Assembly: GCA_020152595.1 (NCBI GenBank)
Contig: JAIGNY010003803.1
Location: 669,501 to 733,500, forward strand
DNA length: 64,000 nucleotides
From: Chiridota heheva
Taxonomy: Eukaryota > Echinodermata > Holothuroidea > Apodida > Chiridotidae
Direction of reading: 5' to 3'
Each line of letters begins with the position of its first letter. Position 1 is the first letter of the stretch. Of the stretch, positions 1-64,000 are shown one piece after another. The notes under the pieces were generated by a model that made no database searches, was not told the DNA's origin, and saw only the letters and a program-made list of their open reading frames with translations. The translations under genes were made by a program, and so were the position numbers.

Positions 1-21374
<21,374 letters not shown>

Positions 21375-22427
21375 TAGAAGACATTTATGCAATTTAACCA
21401 ATTATTCTAAATACAGCAGAGGCAAATTCCAAATACAGAAAAAGCCTTCAACATGTTTTTTATCTGCAAAAGTGGACATCTTTTTATATCTCACTGTTTT
21501 GGATCTGCACCAGATCTGCAAAAATGAACTACTTGTTTCAAGGAATATTTCCATGAATTTTCATTCTTCTCATATAATTGGTAAAGAAAAAAGAAATGTT
21601 GATATCTTCATTCTTTAAGGTATTGCACTTAAAATATTTCACCAGTATCTTGAAAAGTCACATTGTACAATGCAAGGTCATTAAGTCACATTGTACAATG
21701 CAAGGTCATTAAGTCACATTGTACAATGCAAGGTCATTAAGTCACATTGTACAATGCAAGGTTATTAAGTCACATTGTACAATGCAAGGTCATTAAGTCA
21801 CATTGTACAATGCAAGGTCATTAAGTCACATTGTACAATGCAAGGTCATTAAGTCACATTGTACAATGCAAGGTCATTAAATCACATTGTACAATGCAAG
21901 GTCATTAAGTCACATTGTACAATGCAAGGTCATTAAGTCACATTGTACAATGCAAGGTCATTAAGTCACATTGTACAATGCAAGGTCATTAAGTCACATT
22001 GTACAATGCAAGGTCGTTAAGTCACATTGTACAGTGCAAGGTCATTAAGTCACATTGTATAGTGCAAGGTCATTAGGTCACATTGTACAATGCAAGGTCA
22101 GTAAGTCACATTGTACTTTGCAAGGTCATTAAGTTATGTTGTACAATGCAAGGTCATTAGGTCACATTGTACAATGCAAGGTCATTGAGTCACATTGTAC
22201 AATGCAAGGTCATAAAGTCACTTTGTACAATGCAAGGTCATAAAGTCACATTGTACAATGTAAGGTCATAAAGTCACATTGTACAATGCACGGTCATTTT
22301 ACAACACACTTGAGAAATTTTGAAGTGCAATAACTCCCAAATGGAAAAGGTATCAGCATTGTTTTCAACCAATTTGTTTCTGTAAATCTTTTATCCTGTA
22401 AATCTTTTATCATATAAATGAAATAAA
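21375..22427 (+). other. LONP1: Probable LONP1 3' UTR
   Basis: The first AATAAA after the stop codon is at 22422-22427. No earlier canonical signal was seen, so the 28-bp array probably lies within the 3' UTR. The extent is inferred from the signal alone. Confidence 0.5.
21652..22303. repeat. 28-bp minisatellite, about 23 copies, each with AGGTCA
   Basis: The unit is aagtcacattgtacaatgca followed by aggtcatt. The left half is nearly uniform; variants accumulate toward 22030-22300. Confidence 0.97.
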
Positions 22428-22440
22428 AACAATCCACTTT
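22310..22440. repeat. Interspersed repeat family F fragment
   Basis: Contains gaagtgcaataactcccaaa and a downstream caatttg motif, resembling 51529-51667, 53708-53847 and 62225-62412. Non-coding. Confidence 0.5.
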
Positions 22441-24020
22441 TTTTAAAACAAGGATTGGCAAGGTTTTACAATGCAGCTCTTTCCTTTAATTCATGAATAT
22501 CATGTAATTTTTTTTTTTATAAGAACTAGCTTTTTATATATCAATCATAAAAATGTTTAATTTTTCAGTAATTTTCTTTTCTGCTTGAATTCATTTCACT
22601 TAAGTGGCAAGTAAGTTTGATCTCCGTTGCATCTGAAATACTGCTGGAAAATTGATGCCTTAGAATAGCGGTTATTTTTTACGTAATTTTGGCTTACTGT
22701 GTTTGTGCAGTTCGACTTCAGTTTGCCTTGAAAAGATTCCAGACATATGATCCCAAAAATCCCATTGAAAAGAGATTGGAAAGTTTCAAGTTCAAGAACT
22801 GTGCCATTGTATTATTGGATTTTATCATTCAAGAAAATATGCTAATTTGTGATGTATTCTGCAACGCCTATGAATTTTCAAAGTACATCCAGTGAATAGC
22901 AGGGTGTCTTTACAACAGTGTGTGACTCTGTGAGGTATGTGTAGCAGCAGATCACTATTATTTATTTGATTCATGAGAAACTATGATATAGGAAGTTAAA
23001 GATGCCTTGTAATCCTGCAAAAAAAATTCTACCATTGAATTCCCTGTTCCAAGTTTGGCTGTTGATAATTTCTAGATTTAACAATTAGTGGAGAGTGTAA
23101 CCAAAGTAAAAAAGGTGGTTACATGGAGAACTATTAAACGATCATCGTTCCATAATATCTTAAATGTTTAGGTTTAATAATCCAAAATGGTGCATATTCA
23201 TTCATCATCTAAGTTTGATGGATAAACAGTTGTTTCATGGTACTATGGCAAAGGTCTATTATGAAGAAAGATAATGTATGTGTTTTAATGAAAAACATGA
23301 AAAAAAAGGATTAATTTTTCAACAGTCTACACAACTTCTTTTTTCTTCTATCTTTTGATCTTCTCCACTCTTTGTTTTATCTTCTTTACTCTTCGTTTGA
23401 TCTTCTCCACAAAAAATCATTGAGATGGCCATTGGTGAATAATTTCCAATGTGATTTGCAGAAGTACTCCATGAAAACTTAAGAGGGATGAAAGATGAAA
23501 ACTTGATAATTTAAAAACTGTACTGCAGAGTCCAAGAATGGGGTTGGTTGTTAATTTGATGAGGTGGGAGGTAAGTTGTACTTGAAGGGAAGCCAACATG
23601 GTCTACGGTTTGAGGTTCAATCTGGGGCTGTAATTTGCGAGTCCTTGGGTGAAGAGATGATGATTCTCTCTCCTATTCATTCGCTGTCTTTGATGAGGAA
23701 TTTATTCTATTCCTGCATTCTTCTATTGCCTGTCACTCTTATATCCCCATAGTAGAATACCATCAAGACATGTTTGCATAAGAAAGGCAGAAAGATATCT
23801 TGTGTTGAGTAGAACTGTAAGTCTGGTTAGAAAATTTATTTCCCCATGAAATAGCCATTTTACAGGAAGTCAAAGAGTTTATTTCCTTTAAGGTGAAAAG
23901 TTGCATGATGACTGGGCAATAAGTCCAATAAACAAACAACACACATCGATAACATATTTGGAGTACATATATTTTATGAATTGTCATGAATGTGAATTGT
24001 CTTCTGTATCAAACGAAATA
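22440..24020. other. Intergenic sequence, nothing recognised
   Basis: AT-rich, with a CT-rich stretch at 23335-23410. Short open frames here show no family signature. Confidence 0.55.
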
Positions 24021-24021
24021 C

Positions 24022-24105
24022 CTCTATTTAATAAACAATCTTCAGGAAAGACAAGGTTTTGAGCTCTATTTAATAGACAATCTTCAGGAAAGACAAGGTT
24101 TTGAG
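24022..24105. repeat. Two-copy 42-bp tandem duplication
   Basis: The unit containing acaatcttcaggaaagacaa occurs at 24022-24063 and again at 24064-24105 with only one or two differences, suggesting a recent duplication. Confidence 0.85.
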
Positions 24106-24234
24106 ATCAAATCTAGATAAACATTTAAGGCATTCAAGAATACATGCATAATACTACTTGAAAAAAGTACTAATATACATATTTTTAATCTCAATGCTAA
24201 TACAAAAATATTTCACAATTTGCCTTTTGTCATA

Positions 24235-24520
24235 TAAGTGCTGTGGCTAAGTGGTTAAGGAGTCATGCTCGTATTCGAGAGGTACTGAGTTCTGATTCCT
24301 GTTGAGAATGCTGCATTGTGTCCTTGAGCAAGACTACTCTACTTGCTTCAGTCCACTTAGCTGTAAAATGAGTACCAGAACTGCTGGGGAGTTATATCTG
24401 TGATGGACTGGTGTCCTGTCCAGGGGGAGTATAATGTACTCTGATCCGTCTGGGCCATGAAAACCGGGGATAACCACCTGCTCAATGAGCCTAATGGCTC
24501 GGATGGATTTAGCTTAGCTT
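24235..24520 (+). mobile_element. tRNA-derived SINE (Leu-like head)
   Basis: The head gctgtggctaagtggttaag gives a clear A box, and gagttctgattcctg a weak B box. The body has tgtccttgagcaagactact, ttcagtccacttagctgtaa and gatggactggtgtcctgtcc, a layout typical of SINEs in marine invertebrates. Degenerate and not an intact tRNA gene. Confidence 0.75.
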
Positions 24521-24774
24521 TGGCCATATAAATCCAATTATGCAAATGAATTTGTAACTAAGGAATAGACTGAAAATAGTAAAATCTTATCTACAAAAAA
24601 AATTCTGAATATTTCATGTTTATAGTTGGTATTCTTATTGGAAGATTGAATTCAAATGAGGAAACATTGAACACAATTACAAGCTTCAAAAGCATTTGTT
24701 AGTAGAGCCACTGCCTCTTTCCCTACCCGATAAGAGTATATTCACCATGCATGGTATGGGTAATCATCCAGACT

Positions 24775-25075
24775 GTTTGATGAGGGCTTAACGGCACCAT
24801 GACAGCAAGGGTCAAATTGTGCCTGAGAGGTTAGATCATTCCAGAGGTAGGAAGAAAAGAAAATAGCAGTCTGAGAGAAGCACGGGTACTAATAGTCAGG
24901 AAGCTGGGATCGAGAGAGGAAGTGCAGGGGTGCAAAAGTAGGTAGAGGAGGTGGGAGAGGAGGAATAAATATGGTTGTAGAGGGAGGCACGATGAAGCAG
25001 GAAATCATCCAGTTCAACAACAAGCACATTGCAAAATACACTCTTGGTTTGTCTACACTTCTTTCTTTCAAATAA
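24775..25075 (-). mobile_element. 3' fragment of the Jockey/I-like LINE
   Basis: Reading the minus strand, the end matches the LINE 3' end at 11030-11104, including aatgatctgacctctcaggc versus gatctaacctctcaggcaca, and the tail gttaagccctcatcaaac. It has no usable coding part. Confidence 0.75.
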
Positions 25076-25229
25076 ACATTACTATATTAAAAAACATTCT
25101 CATTATTCTTTGCTGCATTATTTTCAAAATTGACATTTTTGCATGTGTATCTCTGTTTTCGATAACAGAAAGTGCCTGATATCATTCCACACTGTAAATA
25201 AGCGTAGTTCATGCTCAGAGCTAAGAGCT

Positions 25230-25480
25230 CAAATATATACAGTCAAAACCAAGATCAGATTATTCAACTCGTAATGTTAAGTCAGTTCTCTTATATGGTT
25301 GGGAGACATGGAATGAGGCTGACAAAAAATTGGATACCTTCATGTTAAGATGTGAGAGAATATTTCAGATGACATGGCCATAATGTTGTTTCAAATGATC
25401 AAATACTGAGATTTGCTGATTAGGAAAATCAGCAATGAAGTCAAAATGAGAAGATGGGAGGTGGATTGGATATGTATTGA
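25230..25480 (+). pseudogene. RTE-like LINE reverse transcriptase C-terminal remnant, 5' part
   Basis: Translates to TKIRLFNSNVKSVLLYGWET, then LDTFMLRCERIFQMTWP and, after a frameshift, RRWEVDWICIERT. This is the conserved pattern SVLLYGSETW...RRW.WIGH found after the reverse transcriptase of RTE-like non-LTR elements. Confidence 0.75.
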
Positions 25481-25835
25481 GAGGACAGCCACTGCATGAC
25501 AGAGGAAAGCCACTGTATGACAGAGGTCAGCCGCTGCATGATAGAGTTCAGCCACTGTATGACAGAGGTCAGCCACTGCATGACAGGACAGCCACTGCAT
25601 GACAGAGGAAAGCCACTGTATGACAGGTCAGCCACTGCATGATAGAGTTCAGCCACTGTATGACAGAGTTCAGCCACTGTATGACAGAGGTCAGCCACTG
25701 CATGACAGGACAGCCACTGCATGACAGAGGACAGCCACTGCATGACAGAGGACAGCCACTGCATGACAGAGGACAGCCACTGCATGACAGAGGACAGCCA
25801 CTGCATGACAGAGGACAGCCACTGCATGACAGCAT
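25480..25835. repeat. 21-bp minisatellite inside a LINE frame
   Basis: About 17 units of agccactgcatgacagagga plus one base. Because 21 is a multiple of 3, all frames carry a seven-residue periodic peptide. It separates the two halves of the LINE remnant. Confidence 0.95.
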
Positions 25836-26015
25836 TGACAAGGAAAGTAGGACTCAAGAATGACATGGAGAAGAAAGGTAATGAAGGAAAGAGAAGCTAG
25901 GGTCGAATTCTTGGAATGAAGCCAGACACCTTGCCAGAGACCGGATACGTTGGAGAGAGTACACTGCAGCCTTATGGGACACATGGCCCGAAAAAGACAG
26001 TGAGTGATGCTCAAG
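25836..26015 (+). pseudogene. RTE-like LINE C-terminal remnant, 3' part with stop
   Basis: From about 25910 the sequence reads SWNEARHLARDRIRWREYTA and then ALWDTWPEKDSE before TGA, the typical C-terminus of these retrotransposon proteins. The upstream TWRR-like region is shifted. Confidence 0.75.
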
Positions 26016-26426
26016 AGGGCAAATTGTAAAAACTTACTTTCGGACCCACCGAAGTCAACTCAAGCGTGTGTTACATTACTTGCACATACTCGACAGCTTT
26101 ATGAGAAGTTTCAAGACATTAATTTAAACCTTTTCTTGAGTAACAAAAGGAAGAACAGAGGCTTTACAAAATCATAGATATGACACTGGATGGCTTTTTA
26201 TAATGGTCTGAGAGTCTATGGAGATATTTTTTGATGCACGCATTGCTGAAATTGCCCTCCATTTTGCTAATATATACACAGTAGTGTATTATAGACTGTA
26301 GGGGGAAAATTACCCCCTGGGGTGAAAATTTCCAAAACTTTTTCTTGTTGAAATTTTCAATCATGATTTGGAAAACTTGGAGAATGGTACAGTATATTTC
26401 AGCACAATGTCCAGCCTTTTAAAAAT

Positions 26427-26740
26427 TGGGCTTCAACCTGAACTCCCTTCCTTCCGATCCTCCGTTGCAATCTGATTGCATATTTATAGCATGGAAAGTA
26501 AGGTATAACTTGAAGAAAATTTACCCTGCTAAGCATAGAGGGGATATTTATGAGAGTTATATTTACCGTCTATACGTTCTGGCCTGCGCCCCCTCTTGTT
26601 CAGGCCTCGGTGGAATGTTAGGCTGGTCCTAATACTCACACTAGTTTTATCCTACTTAAAGGATTAGATTGTATATTTATAGCATGGAAGGTAAATATAA
26701 CTCGTAAATATCCCTGCTACGCTTAGCAGGGTAAATTGAT
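26427..26740 (+). mobile_element. DIRS 3' terminus remnant with ICR and inverted repeat
   Basis: Collinear with the reverse complement of 42842-43200: an internal-complementary-region match at 26445-26575 (tgattgcatatttatagcat, then ataacttgaag), a spacer with tgttcaggcctcggtggaat, and the terminal repeat ending tacgcttagcagggtaaa at 26735. The element is on the plus strand here and no coding part remains. Confidence 0.8.
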
Positions 26741-26757
26741 AGGAGTAAGGAAGGGAT

Positions 26758-27775
26758 TAGAGAATTTCATGACTTCCATTTCATCCCTTTAATACCATTC
26801 CTAGGAACTAGAGATACTCATGACTTCCATTTCATCCCTTTAGTACCATTCCTAGGGACTAAAGATACTCATGACTTCCATTTCATCCCTTTAGTACCAT
26901 TCCTAGGGACTAGAGATACTCATGACTGCCATTTCATCCCTTTAATACCATTCCTAGAGACTAGAGATACTCATGACTTCAATTTCATCCCTTTAATACC
27001 ATTCCTAGGGACTAGAGATACTCATGACTTCCATTTCATCCCTTTAATACCATTCCTAGAGACTAGAGATACTCATGACTTCCATTTCATCCCTTTAATA
27101 CCATTCCTAGGGACTAGAGATACTCATGACTTCCATTTCATCCCTTTTATACCATTTCTAGAAACTAGAGATACTCATGACTTCCATTTTATCCCTTTAA
27201 TACCATGACTTCCATTTCATTCCTTTAGTACCATTTCTAGGGACTAGAGATACTCATGACTTCCATTTCATCCCTTTAATACCATTCCTAGAGACTAGAG
27301 ATACTCATGACTTCAATTTCATCCCTTTTATACCATTTCTAGAAACTAGAGATACTCATGACTTCCATTTTATCCCTTTAATACCATGACTTCCATTTCA
27401 TTCCTTTAGTACCATTCCTAGGGACTAGAGATACTCATGACTTCCATTTCATCCCTTTAATACCATTCTTAAGGACTAGAGATACTCAGGACTTCCATTT
27501 CATCCCTTTAATACCATTCTTAAGGACTAGAAATACTCAGGACTTCCATTTTATCCCTTTAATACCATAACTTCCATTTCATTCCTTTAGTACCATTCCT
27601 AGGGACTAGAGATACTCATGACTTCCATTTTATCCCTTTAATACCATTTTTAAGGACTAGAGATACTCAGGACCTTCATTTCATCCCTTTAATACCATGA
27701 CTTCCATTTCATTTCTTTAGTACCATTCCTAGGGACTAGAGATACTCATGACTTCCATTTCATTCTTTAATACCA
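26758..27775. repeat. 51-bp minisatellite, about 20 copies
   Basis: The unit has catgacttccatttcatccc, tttaataccattcctaggga and ctagagatact. Several units are shortened (for example near 27205, 27385, 27570 and 27700) by the same internal deletion, giving a longer-order pattern. Confidence 0.95.
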
Positions 27776-27779
27776 TTAA

Positions 27780-28674
27780 GGGGGTTGGGTGGTCTGAGAA
27801 ACCATTTCCCATATCCTAAATAGTCAACTCTGTAAACCAACCTGTGCACATGAAAAGCTTTGTTAATATTTTTTGTACATAAAAGTAAACTAAATTCATG
27901 AAGTTTAATAGCTCTTTAATAGACCATTAACCATAAATATCAATTCTCTTCAGGGAAGTTGAGATACAATGAATTTATAACCTAATACTTGTTTTATTAA
28001 TTACAATCATTTAATAAAAAAATAAATGAAATACATCATTACTAGACGTTACATCTGCATGTTTATGTGTTACATCTGCATGTTTATGTGTTACACCTGT
28101 CAGTGTCACAGTAACACATTTCTCCTGTTATGCTTTGCACGTCGATCGCTAGACTATTCTCAAGCAAACCAGTGATTCCGTTGCTTGGGGGCAAACAACC
28201 CAGTTGAGGGGCCTCTGTACATCCACGCACAAGGAAATTAAATTGGGTAGTGCCAGTTTCTGAAGAAAAAAAAATAATTGTGAAAATGGCTGAATTAATT
28301 CCATCCTATTATTTAAGAGCTCTTTGCTGAAAAGTCAGTGCATTGTTTTGTGTGAATTTTTTTATTTGAAAAATATGAATTGATTCCCTCATGTGCGGAT
28401 TGCTACTGTGGTTCAATACAGATGTTTTTACCCATTAAAAATAAGTAAACATATTGACAAGTGACAAATTAGTATACAAAATTGGAATACTTTGGGTGTA
28501 ATTTAGTAACATTGGTAAGATATAATATTGTTAAGTGCAATTACACATTTCAATATTCTAGGGACCCCAGAATGATACCTTTATTGTTCAGGACAGTGCC
28601 ACTTTAACTTTTAGTGGTTGTGATGGCAATTATGTAAAATAGTCTAGACAGCAAGAAAATAAAAGCAAGCAAGA
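27780..28674. other. Intergenic, nothing recognised
   Basis: AT-rich unique-looking sequence. A short direct repeat of tgttacatctgcatgtttatg occurs at about 28048-28090. Confidence 0.5.
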
Positions 28675-28925
28675 TAAATAAATAAATATATAAATTTATT
28701 TATATAAATAGATAAATATATATAAATAAATTAATAAATAGATAAATAAATATATATGTAAATAAATATACATATAAATAGATAAATAAATAAATATATA
28801 TATATCAATATAATATATAAATAGATAAATAAATATATATATTAATATAAATAGATAAATCAATATATCAATATAAATAAATAAATATATATATATATAT
28901 ATCAATATATGTATATATAAAGGCC
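28675..28925. repeat. AT-rich (AAATA/TATA)n low-complexity tract
   Basis: Mixed aaataaatatat and aatagataaata runs. It is open on the minus strand as a Tyr/Ile-rich peptide, judged non-coding. Confidence 0.9.
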
Positions 28926-29239
28926 ATATTACAAACAACATACAGTATTTCAAACTTTTCCTAGAAAGGAGAGGGAGTCGACCACTTATTCAATAAAAGG
29001 AAACAGCAGAAAGCAAACGATTGTGCTTATGGACCCAACAAGCATAAGTATTTTCTATTTTCCTTAAGTTATTCTCAAGAACTTTTGCCCCAATATTATT
29101 TAATTTTAGTACAAAGATTGGGCCCTAACAAGTAAATTTACTACTGTTTCGGCATGCAAAGTGGGGGAAATTGTCAAGGGCAATGAAAAAGTGAGAAGGG
29201 CCCCTGCTTTTCTACAACCTTGAGTGTGTCAACTTAAAA

Positions 29240-29410
29240 GTACTGTATATAGACAGGTAGTGGCAACATTAGCCAAATTGATTTGAAATCCACTAAAGAA
29301 CATGAAGAATGCAAAACATTTCAGCAAAATCGCTTCAAACTTTGACCATTTTGTAGCTTTTTGAGATTTTTATAAAAACAGGAAAATGTTTGTGTTACTC
29401 TTGTGATGTA
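29240..29410 (+). repeat. Interspersed repeat family C copy
   Basis: Contains gcaacattagccaaattgat and gatgtatgaacagg, shared with other copies of the family. Non-coding. Confidence 0.6.
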
Positions 29411-29481
29411 TGAACAGGACCATCTATTTTCTAATGTAAATCTATTGTTTTTTAACCCTCTGCCATTTCTCTTTGTAAAAG

Positions 29482-29603
29482 GGACGGTAACTCTTGATGA
29501 AGAGAATCTTTACCCACACCCCAACCAACCTCAAGCTGGAGAAGACATTGTGAAACATTTTGAAGGTTTGATATTACAAGATGAAATACAAAAGCATTTT
29601 GAG
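29482..29603 (+). CDS. Possible orphan exon, unknown product
   Basis: A pyrimidine-rich stretch ending in aaaag precedes an open segment that reads TVTLDEENLYPHPNQPQAGE followed by DIVKHFEGLILQDEIQKHFE, and then gtgttt could act as a donor. The segment is not low complexity and looks codon-like, but no partner exon or family was recognised. It lies between the convergent LONP1 and HYR genes. It could be a transposon remnant or chance. Confidence 0.25.
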
Positions 29604-30079
29604 GTGTTTTCCTGTTCATACATCACATTTTTTAATATATTAAAAACAATTCAAACTGATTACTTATAACTTGAAAACTACACATTTGTATTTCACTTTT
29701 AGACATATGCCAGGGAAAGCACACGCAAGTCACAATGATTTGTCAGTGTGTACCCGATAAATTAGCCAGGATGGAAAGTGGATGAACACCCTGCCCTTTT
29801 CCAGAAGTGTTCAGTGAACCAGGCAGGGGGTGAAACTCCTACCATCACATGCTGTTTTCAAAATCAAAAACTATTTAAACTCAAAATTTCATGCTCTTTT
29901 CAGTACGTGGTTGAACAGAAAACTTTTGTACTTGTTTATAGGTCTTTAAAATAAGCATAAAAGAGGCTAAATACATTACCTAAGCAGGATATGAGTAGCC
30001 CCTACCCACCCTCGATCTAGACCTTTAAATTCACAAAGAAGTAGCATCTGTTCACTCATTTTTGTTGTTATTACTTTAC

Positions 30080-63813
<33,734 letters not shown>

Positions 63814-63864
63814 CTGTATCAGAAATTAAGAGATAATTTCTCAAATGTGCACAAATTTTAAGGT

Positions 63865-64000
63865 AATGGACAGGTAGAGACATCATTAGCTAAATAGATT
63901 AATTATCCACAAAAAAAAAACATGAAGAAAGCAAGAAATTCCATCAAATCAGTTAAAAATAGCCATTTAACAGCTTCTTGCAAATTGTTCTGCAAACATG
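63865..64000 (+). repeat. Interspersed repeat family C copy, cut by window end
   Basis: Has ggacaggtagagacatcatt and agttaaaaatagccattt, similar to 29265-29350. Confidence 0.55.

Noticed and set aside
21652..22303. CRISPR-like regular repeats (also 15905-16795 and 39206-39828)
   Set aside because: The units are head-to-tail without unique spacers, and the window is an animal genome, so these are minisatellites.
22689..22895. A 68-codon frame downstream of LONP1
   Set aside because: It has no family signature, no splice partners and sits in AT-rich non-coding sequence.
24235..24310. A functional Leu tRNA gene
   Set aside because: It has a tRNA-like head only; the B box is degenerate and the sequence continues into a SINE body.
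25639..25863. Repeating CMTEFSH / HDRGQPL peptides
   Set aside because: They are translations of the 21-bp array; no support as a protein.

Overview
This is an animal nuclear genome window. It has intron-split genes with GT/AG boundaries, AT-rich introns, many minisatellites and several retrotransposon classes. A hyalin-type gene built from HYR domains, together with DIRS, CR1-like and RTE-like elements, suggests a marine invertebrate deuterostome, most likely an echinoderm. That assignment is inference; no species can be named from the sequence alone.

Left part (1-22.4 kb, + strand): the last 13 exons of the mitochondrial Lon protease gene LONP1. They encode 546 residues from the end of the N-terminal region through the AAA+ module and the Ser-Lys protease domain to the stop at 21374. 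Every exon joins in frame and all key residues are present, so the gene looks functional; its 5' end lies before position 1. Its introns carry a CpG-rich 17-bp array, a 25-copy 31-bp array, a tRNA-derived SINE, a TIR-bounded repeat with a nested LINE fragment, a Gypsy-type gag remnant and a 64-bp array whose units resemble 3' splice sites. A 28-bp array of about 23 units lies between the stop codon and the first AATAAA.

Middle (22.4-30 kb): intergenic between the two convergent genes. It holds a SINE, LINE fragments, a DIRS terminus, a 51-bp minisatellite and AT-rich repeats. One unassigned possible exon lies at 29482-29603.

Right part (30.1-63.8 kb, - strand): nine exons of a HYR-domain gene encoding nine HYR repeats and then a Cys-rich exon resembling the start of a Ly6/uPAR domain. 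All introns are phase 1. Both ends of the gene lie outside what can be recognised. Its introns hold two DIRS-type tyrosine-recombinase retrotransposons in the same orientation as the gene. One (42842-50690) sits in a (TA)n tract and keeps its inverted terminal repeats and internal complementary region, but its reading frames are broken; the other (about 55160-60510) is more decayed and interrupted by a TIR element. The introns also hold a Jockey/I-like LINE copy, a CR1-like LINE 3' end, a 22-bp array with an 11-unit higher-order repeat, a 53-bp array, GATA-type arrays and a duplicated piece of one HYR exon with its splice donor.

No rRNA, CRISPR or bacterial-type feature was seen. The strongest observations are the DIRS terminal architecture, repeated cases of minisatellites lying inside transposon remnants, the TIR family with about 300-bp internal units, and the HYR/Cys-rich exon arrangement.
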